Shown here piece by piece: positions 1-6,829 of a DNA stretch of 19,863 nt. A program made the position numbers and the translations under genes. Source of the stretch: Acidimicrobiaceae bacterium (lineage in GTDB: Bacteria > Actinomycetota > Acidimicrobiia > Acidimicrobiales > RAAP-2); NCBI GenBank assembly GCA_003133005.1, contig PKZI01000070.1, positions 3,840 to 23,702 of the forward strand, written 5' to 3'. The first letter of the stretch is position 1; each line of letters starts with the position of its first letter. The notes beneath the pieces are model-generated. The model was not told the origin of the DNA, did no database searches, and saw nothing but the letters and a program-made list of their open reading frames with translations.

Positions 1-308
1 TCATCGCGGGCGCGGGCGGCGCGGCTCACCTGCCAGGGATGATCGCGGCCCTGACGACGCTGCCGGTGATTGGCGTGCCCGTGGCGCTCGCGCGTCTCGA
101 CGGACTCGACTCACTGCTCTCCATTGTCCAGATGCCGCGTGGCGTACCAGTGGCGACGGTCGCAATAAATGGCGGCACGAACGCGGGTTTGTTGTGCGTG
201 CGCATGCTCGCCACCTACGACGATGCGCTTGGCGACGCGCTGGAGGGCTACCGTGTCGAACTGGCCGATCAGGCGAAAACCCAAGACGAGAACTTGCCGA
301 GAACGTAG
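1..308 (+). CDS. purE: N5-carboxyaminoimidazole ribonucleotide mutase PurE (class I), 3' end only
   Basis: This is the C-terminal part of PurE, which moves the carboxyl group of N5-CAIR to carbon 4 to give CAIR in de novo purine synthesis in the cytosol. The 5' end lies outside the window; reading from base 3, the frame runs through a glycine/alanine-rich [10 protein letters not shown] motif, then a TLPVIGVPV strand and a [19 protein letters not shown] segment, all hallmarks of the PurE nucleotide-binding core. The usual C-terminal helix pattern ([12 protein letters not shown] followed by a short charged tail) completes the protein, so the end is intact. An 84-base gap separates it from pspA, which starts with its own strong ribosome binding site and is probably transcribed separately. 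Identification is by recognition of family motifs and is firm even though only about 101 residues are visible. Confidence 0.95.
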   Translation, partial: IAGAGGAAHLPGMIAALTTLPVIGVPVALARLDGLDSLLSIVQMPRGVPVATVAINGGTNAGLLCVRMLATYDDALGDALEGYRVELADQAKTQDENLPRT

Positions 309-338
309 AGTTCCCTGAAGGTAACCAGAAGTTCTTAA

Positions 339-367
339 TTATCCCCTCACCCGGTTGCCCCTAGTCT
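339..367 (+). promoter_or_regulatory. Weak candidate promoter for the psp operon
   Basis: A TAGTCT hexamer at 362-367 fits the actinobacterial -10 pattern TAnnnT, and 17 bases upstream stands TTATCC, a poor match to a -35 element. Transcription would start about 20 bases before the pspA start codon. The same short spacer carries the heptamer AGGTAAC twice (319-325 and 372-378), which may be chance. This is inference from spacing and weak motifs only; a stress-inducible operon could use another sigma factor that I cannot recognise here. Confidence 0.22.
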
Positions 368-379
368 GGACAGGTAACG

Positions 380-386
380 AAGGAGG
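380..386 (+). promoter_or_regulatory. Strong ribosome binding site of pspA
   Basis: AAGGAGG, a full match to the 16S anti-Shine-Dalgarno sequence, stands 6 bases before the GTG start of pspA. It fixes that start, and it is one of the best ribosome binding sites in the window, in keeping with an abundant structural protein. Confidence 0.8.
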
Positions 387-392
387 CCCCCC

Positions 393-1133
393 GTGGGTAT
401 AGGTAAGAGAATCACGACTATTTTCCAGGCCAAGTCCAACGCGGCGCTGAACAAAATGGAAGATCCACGTCAGACTCTGGATTTGTCCTACGAACAGCAG
501 CTCGAGAACCTCACCAAGGTCAAGCGTGCCGTCGCGGACGTCGCGACCGCGCGCAAGCGCGTCGAGATCCAGGCCGAACAATTAAAGGCGCAGGGCGACA
601 AATTGGCCGAACAAGCCAAGGCCGCCCTCGCCCAGGGTAATGAGCCCCTCGCGCGAGAGGCGCTGACCCGACGAGAAGGAATCGCCGCTCAGTTAAAGGA
701 CCTCGACGCCCAGCACGCCACCATCGTCGACCAGGAGGACAAGCTCGTCGCCACGAGCCAGAAGCTCCAGACCGAGATCGAGGCATTTCGCACGAAGAAG
801 GAGACCATCAAGGCCACCTACACCGCGGCCGAGGCGTCCTCGCACGTCAACGAAGCCGTCGCGGGAATCTCAACCTCGATGACCGACGCCGGTGCCGCGA
901 TGCAGCGCGCCCAGGACAAGGTCGCCCAAATGCAGGCGCGCAGTGGTGCGCTCGACGACCTGCTCGCCTCAGGCGCTCTCACGGACCTCAATAGTCCGAG
1001 CGACGACATCCAAGCTCAACTCGACCAGGCGAGTAACGCCAACAACGTCGACGCGCAACTCGCCGCACTGAAGGCCCAACTCGGTACCCCAGGTGATGCG
1101 GCGGGCCAACTTGAGAGCGGTAAGGACGCTTAA
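393..1133 (+). CDS. pspA: PspA/IM30 (ESCRT-III-like) envelope stress protein
   Basis: A 246-residue PspA/IM30 family protein. These proteins form ESCRT-III-like helical scaffolds on the inner face of the cell membrane and stabilise it when it leaks or loses proton motive force. The sequence begins with a short amphipathic segment (MGIGKRITTIFQAK) and a conserved NKMEDPRQTLDLSYEQQLENL stretch near residues 20-40, followed by almost unbroken heptad-rich coiled coil, rich in alanine, lysine, glutamate and glutamine, to about residue 190. The C-terminal 50 residues are a looser, glycine/asparagine-containing tail. Length is close to the usual 220-250 residues. The start is GTG, chosen because of the strong AAGGAGG upstream. 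htpX follows after 2 bases, so the two are almost certainly co-transcribed. No PspF, PspB or PspC partner is visible nearby, so regulation must differ from that of enteric bacteria. Confidence 0.93.
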   Translation: MGIGKRITTIFQAKSNAALNKMEDPRQTLDLSYEQQLENLTKVKRAVADVATARKRVEIQAEQLKAQGDKLAEQAKAALAQGNEPLAREALTRREGIAAQLKDLDAQHATIVDQEDKLVATSQKLQTEIEAFRTKKETIKATYTAAEASSHVNEAVAGISTSMTDAGAAMQRAQDKVAQMQARSGALDDLLASGALTDLNSPSDDIQAQLDQASNANNVDAQLAALKAQLGTPGDAAGQLESGKDA

Positions 1134-1135
1134 GG

Positions 1136-2041
1136 ATGCCTAAAACAAAGATTGAATCAGACCACGGCTTGAACGTGCGGATGTTCGTCACGGGCCTGTT
1201 GCTCGTGCTGCTTTACGCGATCATCATCACGGTCCTCATCCGCGTCGGGGTGGCGTTCGGTTTCGTCATCGTCATTGCGTTTGCGTTGATCTTCTCCCAG
1301 TATTTCTTCTCGGACAAGATCGCCATGTTCTCCATGCACGCCCACGAGGTGACGCCCGCTCAAGAGCCGCGTTTACACCAAATCGTTGACCGACTCTGTC
1401 TGCTCGCGAACATGGAGAAGCCTCGCGTGGGCGTCGCCGAAATCGACGTCCCCAACGCGTTCGCGACCGGACGTAGCCCCAAGCACGCGGTGATCTGTGC
1501 GACTCGCGGCATTATGAATCGACTCAACGACGAAGAACTCGAAGCCGTGCTCGCGCACGAGCTCAGTCACGTCGCGCACCGCGACGTCGCGGTCATGACC
1601 ATTGCGTCGGGCGTCGGCATGCTGGCGGGACTCGTGAGCCGCATCGCCATGTGGGGAGCCATCATGGGCGGCGGTGGACGAGGGCGAAACGGCCAGAACA
1701 TCGTGTTGCTCGAAATGATCACGTGGGTCGCGTCACTCGTTATCTACGTGATTGCCTATCTGCTCACGATGGCCCTTTCTCGCTACCGCGAACTCGCTGC
1801 CGATCGTTCGGGAGCGATCCTCATTGGAAAGCCCAGTGTTCTGGCGAGCGCGCTCGTGCACATCACCGGTGACATGGGAAGAATCCCCCGCACCGACCTT
1901 CGTAAGACCGAGGGAATGAACGCGTTCTTTTTCGCCCCCGCGCTCGCGGGTGGCAGTGCGGCGTCGCTGTTCTCCACGCACCCGTCACTCGAGAAGCGCC
2001 TCGACCAGTTGAACAAGCTCGAGCGTGAACTGAACGGCTAG
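1136..2041 (+). CDS. htpX: M48-family membrane zinc metalloprotease HtpX
   Basis: A 301-residue HtpX protease, an integral membrane zinc metallopeptidase that cuts misfolded or damaged membrane proteins on the cytosolic side. Two hydrophobic segments lie at about residues 16-55 and another two at about 155-178 and 190-213, which is the HtpX topology. The zinc site is HELSHVAHRD at 141-150, with H141 and H145 as ligands and E142 as the catalytic base; the third ligand is E219 in the YRELAADRSGA motif. The C-terminal FSTHPSLEKRL motif is also typical. It begins 2 bases after the pspA stop and its own stop shares one base with the GTG of the next gene, so translation is probably coupled across the operon. 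Together with PspA it suggests a joint membrane-quality module: one protein holds the bilayer, the other removes damaged proteins. Confidence 0.96.
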   Translation: MPKTKIESDHGLNVRMFVTGLLLVLLYAIIITVLIRVGVAFGFVIVIAFALIFSQYFFSDKIAMFSMHAHEVTPAQEPRLHQIVDRLCLLANMEKPRVGVAEIDVPNAFATGRSPKHAVICATRGIMNRLNDEELEAVLAHELSHVAHRDVAVMTIASGVGMLAGLVSRIAMWGAIMGGGGRGRNGQNIVLLEMITWVASLVIYVIAYLLTMALSRYRELAADRSGAILIGKPSVLASALVHITGDMGRIPRTDLRKTEGMNAFFFAPALAGGSAASLFSTHPSLEKRLDQLNKLERELNG

Positions 2042-2616
2042 TGGGTCTACGCGACGCGCTCTTTGGACGCACCACACAGGCCCAACCGAAACTCGACAAT
2101 CTTTTCGCCCTCGCCACGGGGGCGCTCACGCTCGAGAGTGAACTCGACCTCGTGTCCTCGGGCGAGGCGGGCTTGTGTTTCAAAGCCGGCAGCGGCGAGT
2201 CGACCATCACGACGGACGCTGAAATCCAGCAGCTCCTCAACTTCGACGAGGCCAAGAACACCGTCAGCATCACGACCGACGACCTGGGTTTCAAGTGGCT
2301 CGTGATCAAAGACCCCGACCTCGAGAGTCTCGTGACGCGGATCCACAGCGCGAACACCTCGATGGTCGAGAACGGGCTCGGACCGAGGTTGTTGTGCGCG
2401 GTGTTCGGTTTCGTGCCCAAGACGCCGCCGGGCGACGGTTCGCTGCGTCTCGTCTATCTGCTCAAGCAGGGGACGTTCTATCCATTCGCGCCCACCGGCA
2501 AGAACCAACGGGACAACGAATTAGAGCTTCGTGTTCGGTCCTTCCTCGAAAAGGACATACCGATGGAAAAAGACCTCAGCCGCTGGATGGCCCTGTGGGA
2601 TCTGCCCGTCACTTAA
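2041..2616 (+). CDS. pspAB: PspA-associated protein PspAB
   Basis: A 191-residue protein resembling the PspAB family of PspA-associated proteins, which in actinobacteria are coded beside pspA and htpX. The biochemical role is not established. It begins with the typical MGLRDALFGR segment, then a PKLDNLFALATGALTLE stretch, followed by a soluble alpha/beta body without membrane segments or an obvious catalytic motif; the conserved core includes a GLGPRLLCAVFGF strand and a LVYLLKQGTFYPFAP segment. The GTG start overlaps the htpX stop by one base (TAGTG), pointing to coupled translation. Its 3' end overlaps the end of the opposing dehydratase gene by 8 bases. Family assignment rests on remembered sequence pattern plus the gene order; function remains unknown. 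Confidence 0.85.
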   Translation: MGLRDALFGRTTQAQPKLDNLFALATGALTLESELDLVSSGEAGLCFKAGSGESTITTDAEIQQLLNFDEAKNTVSITTDDLGFKWLVIKDPDLESLVTRIHSANTSMVENGLGPRLLCAVFGFVPKTPPGDGSLRLVYLLKQGTFYPFAPTGKNQRDNELELRVRSFLEKDIPMEKDLSRWMALWDLPVT

Positions 2617-2920
2617 GGACGCTGGCGTAGCCCTCGAGCAGTTCGTCAAAACCCTTCACGTAGTCAAGGTCGAGTGCGCTGATGCCACCTTGATCGTGCG
2701 TCCAGATCTCGACGCGAAGCTCGCTGTAGTCAACGGTCACCGTCGGGTGATGATTGAGTCGTTGCGCGAGCGGGACCTGCGCTTGGAACAGCGCCGAGGC
2801 GCCGATGTAGTCCTTGGTCGAAAGTACGCGTACGAGATGGCCCGACTCGAGGTGCCACGCGTCGTGGCCCTGGAGAAACTGTTCAATCGCGTCATCGTCG
2901 AGTAGCGATGGGCGACTCAC
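2609..2920 (-). CDS. Pterin-4a-carbinolamine dehydratase (PCD/DCoH-like)
   Basis: A 103-residue PCD-family protein. The classical reaction is dehydration of 4a-hydroxy-tetrahydrobiopterin, which recycles the pterin cofactor of aromatic amino acid hydroxylases; many bacterial homologues have other or unknown roles, including links to folate or molybdopterin chemistry. The sequence has the expected order: [18 protein letters not shown] near residues 21-38, the active-site NHHP at 56-59, then [20 protein letters not shown] at 65-84, with a second histidine (H75) and the conserved aspartate. Length is normal (about 95-110). The GTG start lies inside the fumC stop (GTGA), so it is read from the fumC message. 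No phenylalanine hydroxylase is visible in this window, so the substrate cannot be named from context. Confidence 0.88.
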   Translation of the reverse strand: MSRPSLLDDDAIEQFLQGHDAWHLESGHLVRVLSTKDYIGASALFQAQVPLAQRLNHHPTVTVDYSELRVEIWTHDQGGISALDLDYVKGFDELLEGYASVLK

Positions 2921-4302
2921 GGGTGGGTCATCTCTTCGGGCACGACCGCCGCGTCGAATTGCTCGGCGCTGAGAAACCCGAGACTGAGGGCCGCCTCGCG
3001 CAAGGTCGTGCGTTCGTGGTGCGCCTTCTTGGCGACTTGGGCGGCCTTGTCGTAACCAATGATCGGGTTGAGTGCGGTCACCAACATGAGCGAGTTGTTC
3101 AGGTGCTGGGCGATTTGCTCGTAGTCCGGTTCGAGTCCTTCGACACAGAACTCGCGGAAGCGGTCACACGCGTCGGTCAACAGGTCGATGGAATTACAGA
3201 AATTATGAATGATCACGGGCTTGCACACGTTGAGTTCGAGATTCCCTCGCGACCCGGCCATGGCTATTGCCGCGTCGTTGCCGAACACCTGAATACCCAC
3301 CATGATCATCGCCTCGCTCTGAGTGGGGTTGACCTTACCGGGCATGATCGAACTTCCGGGCTCGTTCTCGGGAAGGCGCAACTCGCCCAGGCCCGAGCGC
3401 GGTCCTGAGCCCAACCAACGAAGGTCGTCGGCGATCTTGAGCAGGCTCGTGGCGGTGGTCTTGATCGCCCCGTGCGCGAACACCAGGGCGTCGTGGGCGG
3501 CGAGCGCGGCGAACTTGTTGGGCGCGGTAACGAAGGGCTTGTTCGTCAGAGCAGCAATCGCCGCCGCCACTCGTTCACCGAACTCGGGGTGCGTGTTAAG
3601 ACCCGTGCCGACGGCCGTGCCGCCCGCGGCGAGCTCGTAGAGTCCACCGAGCACCAGGTCGAGTCGTTCGAGGTCGGCGTCGAGTTGGGCGACGTAGCCC
3701 GAGAACTCCTGACCGAGCGTGAGCGGGACCGCGTCCATGAGGTGCGTGCGACCGATCTTGGTGACGTTGACATACGCGAGTGCCTTGTCGTTGAGCGCGT
3801 CACGGAGTCGCTTCACACTCGGCACGAGCCGGTCGGTGATCTCCATCACCGCCGCGATGTGCATCGCGGTCGGAAACGTGTCGTTGGACGACTGGGACAT
3901 GTTGACGTCGTCGTTGGGGTGCACGGGCTTCTTCGAACCCAGCGTGCCACCGGCGAGTTCGATGGCGCGATTCGAGATGACCTCGTTGACGTTCATGTTC
4001 GTCTGGGTGCCCGAACCCGTTTGCCAGATGCGCAATGGGAATTGATCGCTCAATGTCCCGTCGATCACCTCGCACGCGGCTTGTGCAATGAGTTCGTACT
4101 TCTCCTTGTCGAGTTTGCCCAACGCCTCGTTCACCTGGGCCGACGCGAGCTTGAGTACGCCAAAGGCGCGGATGAGCGCCGGCGGCATCGTCTCGTCGCT
4201 GATGGCGAAGTGGTGAAGACTGCGCTCAGTTTGCGCGCCCCAGTATTTGTCCGCGGGGACGTCGATCTCGCCCATCGAGTCTGATTCAATTCGTACGTCC
4301 AC
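2917..4302 (-). CDS. fumC: Class II fumarate hydratase
   Basis: A 461-residue class II fumarase, an iron-independent homotetramer that interconverts fumarate and L-malate in the TCA cycle. The diagnostic motifs are all present in order: [11 protein letters not shown] at 97-107, the [15 protein letters not shown] stretch at 134-148, the catalytic-histidine motif GRTHLMDA at 184-191, and the superfamily signature [11 protein letters not shown] at 316-326, whose first serines form the mobile active-site loop. It is more like fumarase than aspartase because of the overall N-terminus ([19 protein letters not shown]) and the [20 protein letters not shown] segment. The GTG start is preceded by a GAGAGAGG ribosome binding site about 6 bases away; the internal ATG nine codons on lacks one. 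It is the first gene of a two-gene unit with the pterin dehydratase. Confidence 0.96.
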   Translation of the reverse strand: MDVRIESDSMGEIDVPADKYWGAQTERSLHHFAISDETMPPALIRAFGVLKLASAQVNEALGKLDKEKYELIAQAACEVIDGTLSDQFPLRIWQTGSGTQTNMNVNEVISNRAIELAGGTLGSKKPVHPNDDVNMSQSSNDTFPTAMHIAAVMEITDRLVPSVKRLRDALNDKALAYVNVTKIGRTHLMDAVPLTLGQEFSGYVAQLDADLERLDLVLGGLYELAAGGTAVGTGLNTHPEFGERVAAAIAALTNKPFVTAPNKFAALAAHDALVFAHGAIKTTATSLLKIADDLRWLGSGPRSGLGELRLPENEPGSSIMPGKVNPTQSEAMIMVGIQVFGNDAAIAMAGSRGNLELNVCKPVIIHNFCNSIDLLTDACDRFREFCVEGLEPDYEQIAQHLNNSLMLVTALNPIIGYDKAAQVAKKAHHERTTLREAALSLGFLSAEQFDAAVVPEEMTHP

Positions 4303-4352
4303 CGGTACCTCTCTCGTTACTTGCCCTACCCGACATTCCAGTCATCCTCACC

Positions 4353-4373
4353 TTAGGTAAAAATTTTGCCAAA
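4353..4373. promoter_or_regulatory. Interrupted palindrome, candidate operator in the fumC/PPOX spacer
   Basis: A 21-base near-palindrome of the form TTxGGxAAAAxTTTTxCCxAA, with 8 of 10 base pairs symmetric around A4363. The left half reads TTAGGT, which resembles a DtxR/IdeR half-site, but the centre-to-centre spacing is 2 bases longer than in the known iron boxes. It lies about 50 bases before the fumC start and could act on either divergent gene. It is the only AT-rich tract of this kind in a very GC-rich window. The symmetry is seen directly; regulatory function is inference. Confidence 0.42.
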
Positions 4374-4383
4374 ACGAACCTAC

Positions 4384-4402
4384 TCGCGCGCTCGACGCGC
4401 GA
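4384..4402. repeat. Perfect 7-bp inverted repeat with 5-base loop
   Basis: TCGCGCG and CGCGCGA flank the loop CTCGA, giving a strong GC hairpin in either strand. There is no following T-run, so it is not a standard intrinsic terminator. It sits between the AT-rich palindrome and a small GTAC-A-GTAC dyad (4424-4432), upstream of the PPOX gene. It may be an operator, a leader structure, or simply a product of CG-rich sequence. Confidence 0.45.
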
Positions 4403-4473
4403 ACGGCGGCGCCTTTGCGCTCGGTACAGTACAAGTGGCGTCCCAGTTATTTAGGAGAGGTCGCAGCACCGCG

Positions 4474-4480
4474 AAAGGAA
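4474..4480 (+). promoter_or_regulatory. Ribosome binding site that fixes the PPOX gene start
   Basis: AAAGGAA stands 5 bases before an ATG. The reading frame is open for another 120 bases upstream from a TTG, but that part encodes a basic, low-quality sequence absent from the family, so the ATG served by this site is taken as the start. Confidence 0.65.
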
Positions 4481-4485
4481 CTTCC

Positions 4486-4887
4486 ATGCCCGACACCTTC
4501 AGCCCCGCTTCACGCGCCATCTTCGAGAAGAAGGTCCTCGCCCACGTCGCGACCCTCGGACCCGACGGCGCACCCCAGGTCACGCCCGTGTGGGTGATGC
4601 TCGACGGTGACGACATCATCATCAATACGGCCCTGGGACGTGCGAAGGCCCGCAATCTCGCCAGTGACGCACGCGTCGCGGTCTCACTGACCGATCCCGA
4701 CGACATCTACACCGCGATCGTCGTGCGCGGTTCGGTGACGGGTTTCACGACCGAGGGGGGCGACGAGGTCATTGACCAACTCGCCAAGAAATACCTCGAC
4801 GTCGACAGTTATCCCATGCGCCGCGAGGGTGAGATCCGCGTGACCGTGCGTATCCATCCCGACCGCATCTCCCAACAGCCGGCCTAA
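4486..4887 (+). CDS. PPOX-class (F420-dependent type) flavin/deazaflavin oxidoreductase
   Basis: A 133-residue split-barrel protein of the pyridoxamine-phosphate-oxidase superfamily, closest in pattern to the actinobacterial FDOR-B enzymes annotated as PPOX class F420-dependent (Rv1155-like). Such enzymes bind F420 or a flavin and reduce varied substrates; which one is used here is not evident. The barrel signature runs VLAHVATLGPDGAPQVTPVWV at 17-37, then IIINTALGRAKARNL at 44-58, RVAVSLTDPDD at 63-73, VRGSVTG at 80-86 and the C-terminal KKYLDVDSYPMRREGEIRVTVRIHPDRI. The lysine/arginine of GRAKARN is the usual cofactor phosphate-binding site. The gene stands alone, divergent from fumC, and its stop overlaps the stop of the opposing gene by 4 bases. 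The start was chosen by the AAAGGAA site and by homologous length. Confidence 0.88.
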   Translation: MPDTFSPASRAIFEKKVLAHVATLGPDGAPQVTPVWVMLDGDDIIINTALGRAKARNLASDARVAVSLTDPDDIYTAIVVRGSVTGFTTEGGDEVIDQLAKKYLDVDSYPMRREGEIRVTVRIHPDRISQQPA

Positions 4888-5375
4888 GTCGTCACGTAGG
4901 TCGTGCACGCGCCCGCGGGCGTGTTGCGCGTGCCCAGCGCGCGCAGTTGCTCATCGCCGGCGTACAGGTCTTGTGCGTCGACGTGCCAGACGCGCACGGC
5001 GCGCGGCGGCGCGGGCCGGTTATACGCCCCTTTGATGGACGCGACATCATTGGCGATCGTCACTTGCTCGTTCGTGAGCAGGGTTTCAAGAATCTGCGCC
5101 TGCTCTCGCGCGTCAGGTCCGTGCACCACCACGTGATCGAGGGGCACCAACCAACTCAACGTCGCCACGTCGCGAGCCGCGAGTGACGCCGCGTAGCCGC
5201 TTCCCACCTCGAGCCACACACCAATTGGTGCCGCCCACATCGTTTCCAGAGCGGCTGCGACGATGATCACGTTCGCGTTCTCGCACGAGAGCACCACCGT
5301 CGCGTTTTGATCGGCGACGAAACCTGCGACGTGCTCGACGCGTTCGAGCATCGTGGCGAGGTGCAGCAGTTCCAT
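4884..5375 (-). CDS. Unrecognised protein, possible reduced luciferase-like monooxygenase fold
   Basis: A 163-residue protein I cannot assign firmly. No signal peptide or membrane helix is apparent, though it is rich in alanine and valine. Three stretches recall, in the right order, features of the luciferase-like monooxygenase (F420/FMN TIM-barrel) family: SLAARDVATLSWL at 64-76 (compare the family's LAREV-TLD motif), EQAQILETLLTNEQVTI at 91-107 (the E-x-LRxLWTGEPVTF region), and GAYNRPAPPRAVRVW at 116-130 (the NRPxPVQP-hIPIWV region). At half the usual length it would lack most of the barrel and the cofactor site, so it may be a decayed or scaffold-like relative. It is the last gene of the long leftward cluster, 2 bases after the DUF2469 gene, and ends within the opposing PPOX gene. 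The coding call is good; the family hint is inference. Confidence 0.72.
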   Translation of the reverse strand: MELLHLATMLERVEHVAGFVADQNATVVLSCENANVIIVAAALETMWAAPIGVWLEVGSGYAASLAARDVATLSWLVPLDHVVVHGPDAREQAQILETLLTNEQVTIANDVASIKGAYNRPAPPRAVRVWHVDAQDLYAGDEQLRALGTRNTPAGACTTYVTT

Positions 5376-5377
5376 TT

Positions 5378-5677
5378 CTAGGGCTGCAGGTCCTCTTTAG
5401 GCAGTCGTTCGATGTTGACGTCGCGAAACGTCAGCACGCGCACCGACGGCACGAAGCGTGCCGAACGGTACATGTCCCAGACCCACGCGTCGGTGAGGGT
5501 TAACTCAAGAAGTGTGGGGGTTCCCGACGAACGCACCTCGACCGCCACGTTGTTCGCGAGATAGAAGCGTCGATCGGTCTCCACCGCGAAGTCGAACATG
5601 CCCACGACGGCCTTGTATTCCTGGACCAGTGCGAGTTCTAGGGTCGACTCGTAGTCGTCGAGTTCTTCTTCGCCCAA
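5378..5677 (-). CDS. DUF2469 family protein
   Basis: A 99-residue member of DUF2469, a small conserved protein of unknown function nearly restricted to actinobacteria. The core matches the family well: LDDYESTLELALVQEYKAV at 6-24, VVGMFDFAVETDRRFYLAN at 24-42, and the very conserved LTDAWVWDMYRSARFVPSVRVLTFRDVNIE at 61-90. The frame is open further upstream, but there it only shadows rplS in another frame. The only start codon fitting the family N-terminus is TTG, giving MGEEELDDYE; it lies 4 bases after the rplS stop and has no clear ribosome binding site, so translation probably depends on ribosomes finishing rplS. In many actinobacteria this gene follows rnhB, which is absent here. Confidence 0.88.
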   Translation of the reverse strand: MGEEELDDYESTLELALVQEYKAVVGMFDFAVETDRRFYLANNVAVEVRSSGTPTLLELTLTDAWVWDMYRSARFVPSVRVLTFRDVNIERLPKEDLQP

Positions 5678-5681
5678 GGGA

Positions 5682-6038
5682 CTAGGGGCGCTCGGTGACG
5701 CGGAGCTCCTTGATCTTGGCGGCCTTTCCACGCAGATCACGGAGGTAGTACAACTTGGCCCGGCGAACGTCACCGTAGGACTCGACCTCGATCTTGGCAA
5801 TCGTCGGTGCGTGCACCGGAAAGGTACGCTCGACACCCACGCCGAAACTCACCTTGCGCACGGTGAAGGTCTCCTGGAGGCCCGAACCCTGGCGACGAAT
5901 TACGACGCCCTGGAAGATCTGGACGCGTTCGCGGGTTCCTTCGACGACGCGTACGTGTACCTTGAGGGTGTCGCCGGTGCGGAATTTGGGGATGTCGTCG
6001 CGAAGCGAGTCGCGGTCTATGAGGTCAGTCGGATTCAT
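5682..6038 (-). CDS. rplS: 50S ribosomal protein L19
   Basis: A 118-residue L19, a large-subunit protein at the interface with the 30S subunit. The family signatures are present: [29 protein letters not shown] at about 19-47, the [21 protein letters not shown] core at 58-78, and the C-terminal [20 protein letters not shown]. Length is typical. The ATG is preceded by AAAGGGA about 10 bases upstream. It follows trmD after a 38-base gap, the order found in most bacteria (rpsP-rimM-trmD-rplS), so it belongs to the same ribosome-biogenesis block. The next gene starts 4 bases after its stop. Confidence 0.97.
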   Translation of the reverse strand: MNPTDLIDRDSLRDDIPKFRTGDTLKVHVRVVEGTRERVQIFQGVVIRRQGSGLQETFTVRKVSFGVGVERTFPVHAPTIAKIEVESYGDVRRAKLYYLRDLRGKAAKIKELRVTERP

Positions 6039-6076
6039 GAGAGCGGTCCCTTTCGGATCACTGAGGCCTTTGAAGT

Positions 6077-6829
6077 TTAGCCGTTGTGCGCCGTGTCATC
6101 CAACGTCGGGAATTCCTCTAATACCGCGCGTTCGTCGTCGCTCAGCCCACCGCGGCGCTCGATCAGGTCGCTTCGCCGGTCCATGGTGCGCCGCAGCGAC
6201 TGGGCGAGGCGCCAACGAGCTATTCGCGCGTGGTCGCCCGAACGAAGCACCTCGGGTACGTCGCGACCGCGAAACGACGCGGGCTTGGTGAACTGGGGAT
6301 ACTCGAGCAAGCCGGTCGCGAAGGTCTCATCGACACTCGACTCGTCGTTACCGAGCGCTCCGGGTACGAGGCGCACCACCGACTCAATGACGCAGAGCGC
6401 GGCGAGTTCGCCGCCCGCGAGTACGAAATCGCCCAAGGAGATCTCGTCGTCCACCACCAAGTCCAGGGCGCGCTGATCGAAGCCCTCGTAGCGACCACAC
6501 AGCAACGTAAAGCCCTCGAGTGCGCTCAGTTGGGTCGCCACGTCGTGGTTGAACGTGCGACCAGAAGGAGTGAGCGCCAGTACCGGCCTCGCGAGCCCGG
6601 GGGTCTCTTCAATGGTGCGCACGATCGGCTCGGGCGCCAGCACCATCCCCGCCCCCCCGCCGAAGGGAGTGTCGTCCACACTGCGGTGTACGTCAGTCGC
6701 GGCGTCGCGAAAATCGTGAACGAACAACTCATAGACACCGCGCTCACTCGCGCGTCCGAGTACCGACGTGGTCGCGTACTGGCGAATGGCGTCGGGAAAC
6801 AACGTCAGAACGTCGATGCGCAGGGTCAT
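6077..6829 (-). CDS. trmD: tRNA (guanine-N1)-methyltransferase TrmD
   Basis: A 250-residue TrmD, the SPOUT-class enzyme that uses S-adenosylmethionine to make m1G37 next to the anticodon and so prevents +1 frameshifts. The N-terminal [13 protein letters not shown] and the [12 protein letters not shown] loop at 53-64 are characteristic. The trefoil-knot SAM site is visible as [12 protein letters not shown] at 109-120 and [13 protein letters not shown] at 129-141. D167 in the SSVDETF segment corresponds to the catalytic aspartate that deprotonates guanine N1. Its ATG overlaps the rimM stop by 4 bases (ATGA), so the two are probably translated in a coupled way. Length and context are standard. 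Confidence 0.97.
   Translation of the reverse strand: MTLRIDVLTLFPDAIRQYATTSVLGRASERGVYELFVHDFRDAATDVHRSVDDTPFGGGAGMVLAPEPIVRTIEETPGLARPVLALTPSGRTFNHDVATQLSALEGFTLLCGRYEGFDQRALDLVVDDEISLGDFVLAGGELAALCVIESVVRLVPGALGNDESSVDETFATGLLEYPQFTKPASFRGRDVPEVLRSGDHARIARWRLAQSLRRTMDRRSDLIERRGGLSDDERAVLEEFPTLDDTAHNG

Noticed and set aside
319..378. Direct repeat AGGTAAC upstream of pspA as a regulator site
   Set aside because: Seven bases repeated twice at 53-base distance is weak evidence in this composition; mentioned only with the candidate promoter.
4366..4485. N-terminal extension of the PPOX gene from a TTG
   Set aside because: It lacks a ribosome site, covers the palindromic spacer, and has no counterpart in the family; the ATG downstream has AAAGGAA at the right distance.
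5678..5836. N-terminal extension of the DUF2469 gene
   Set aside because: It covers rplS in another frame, and the DUF2469 family starts where the TTG is placed.
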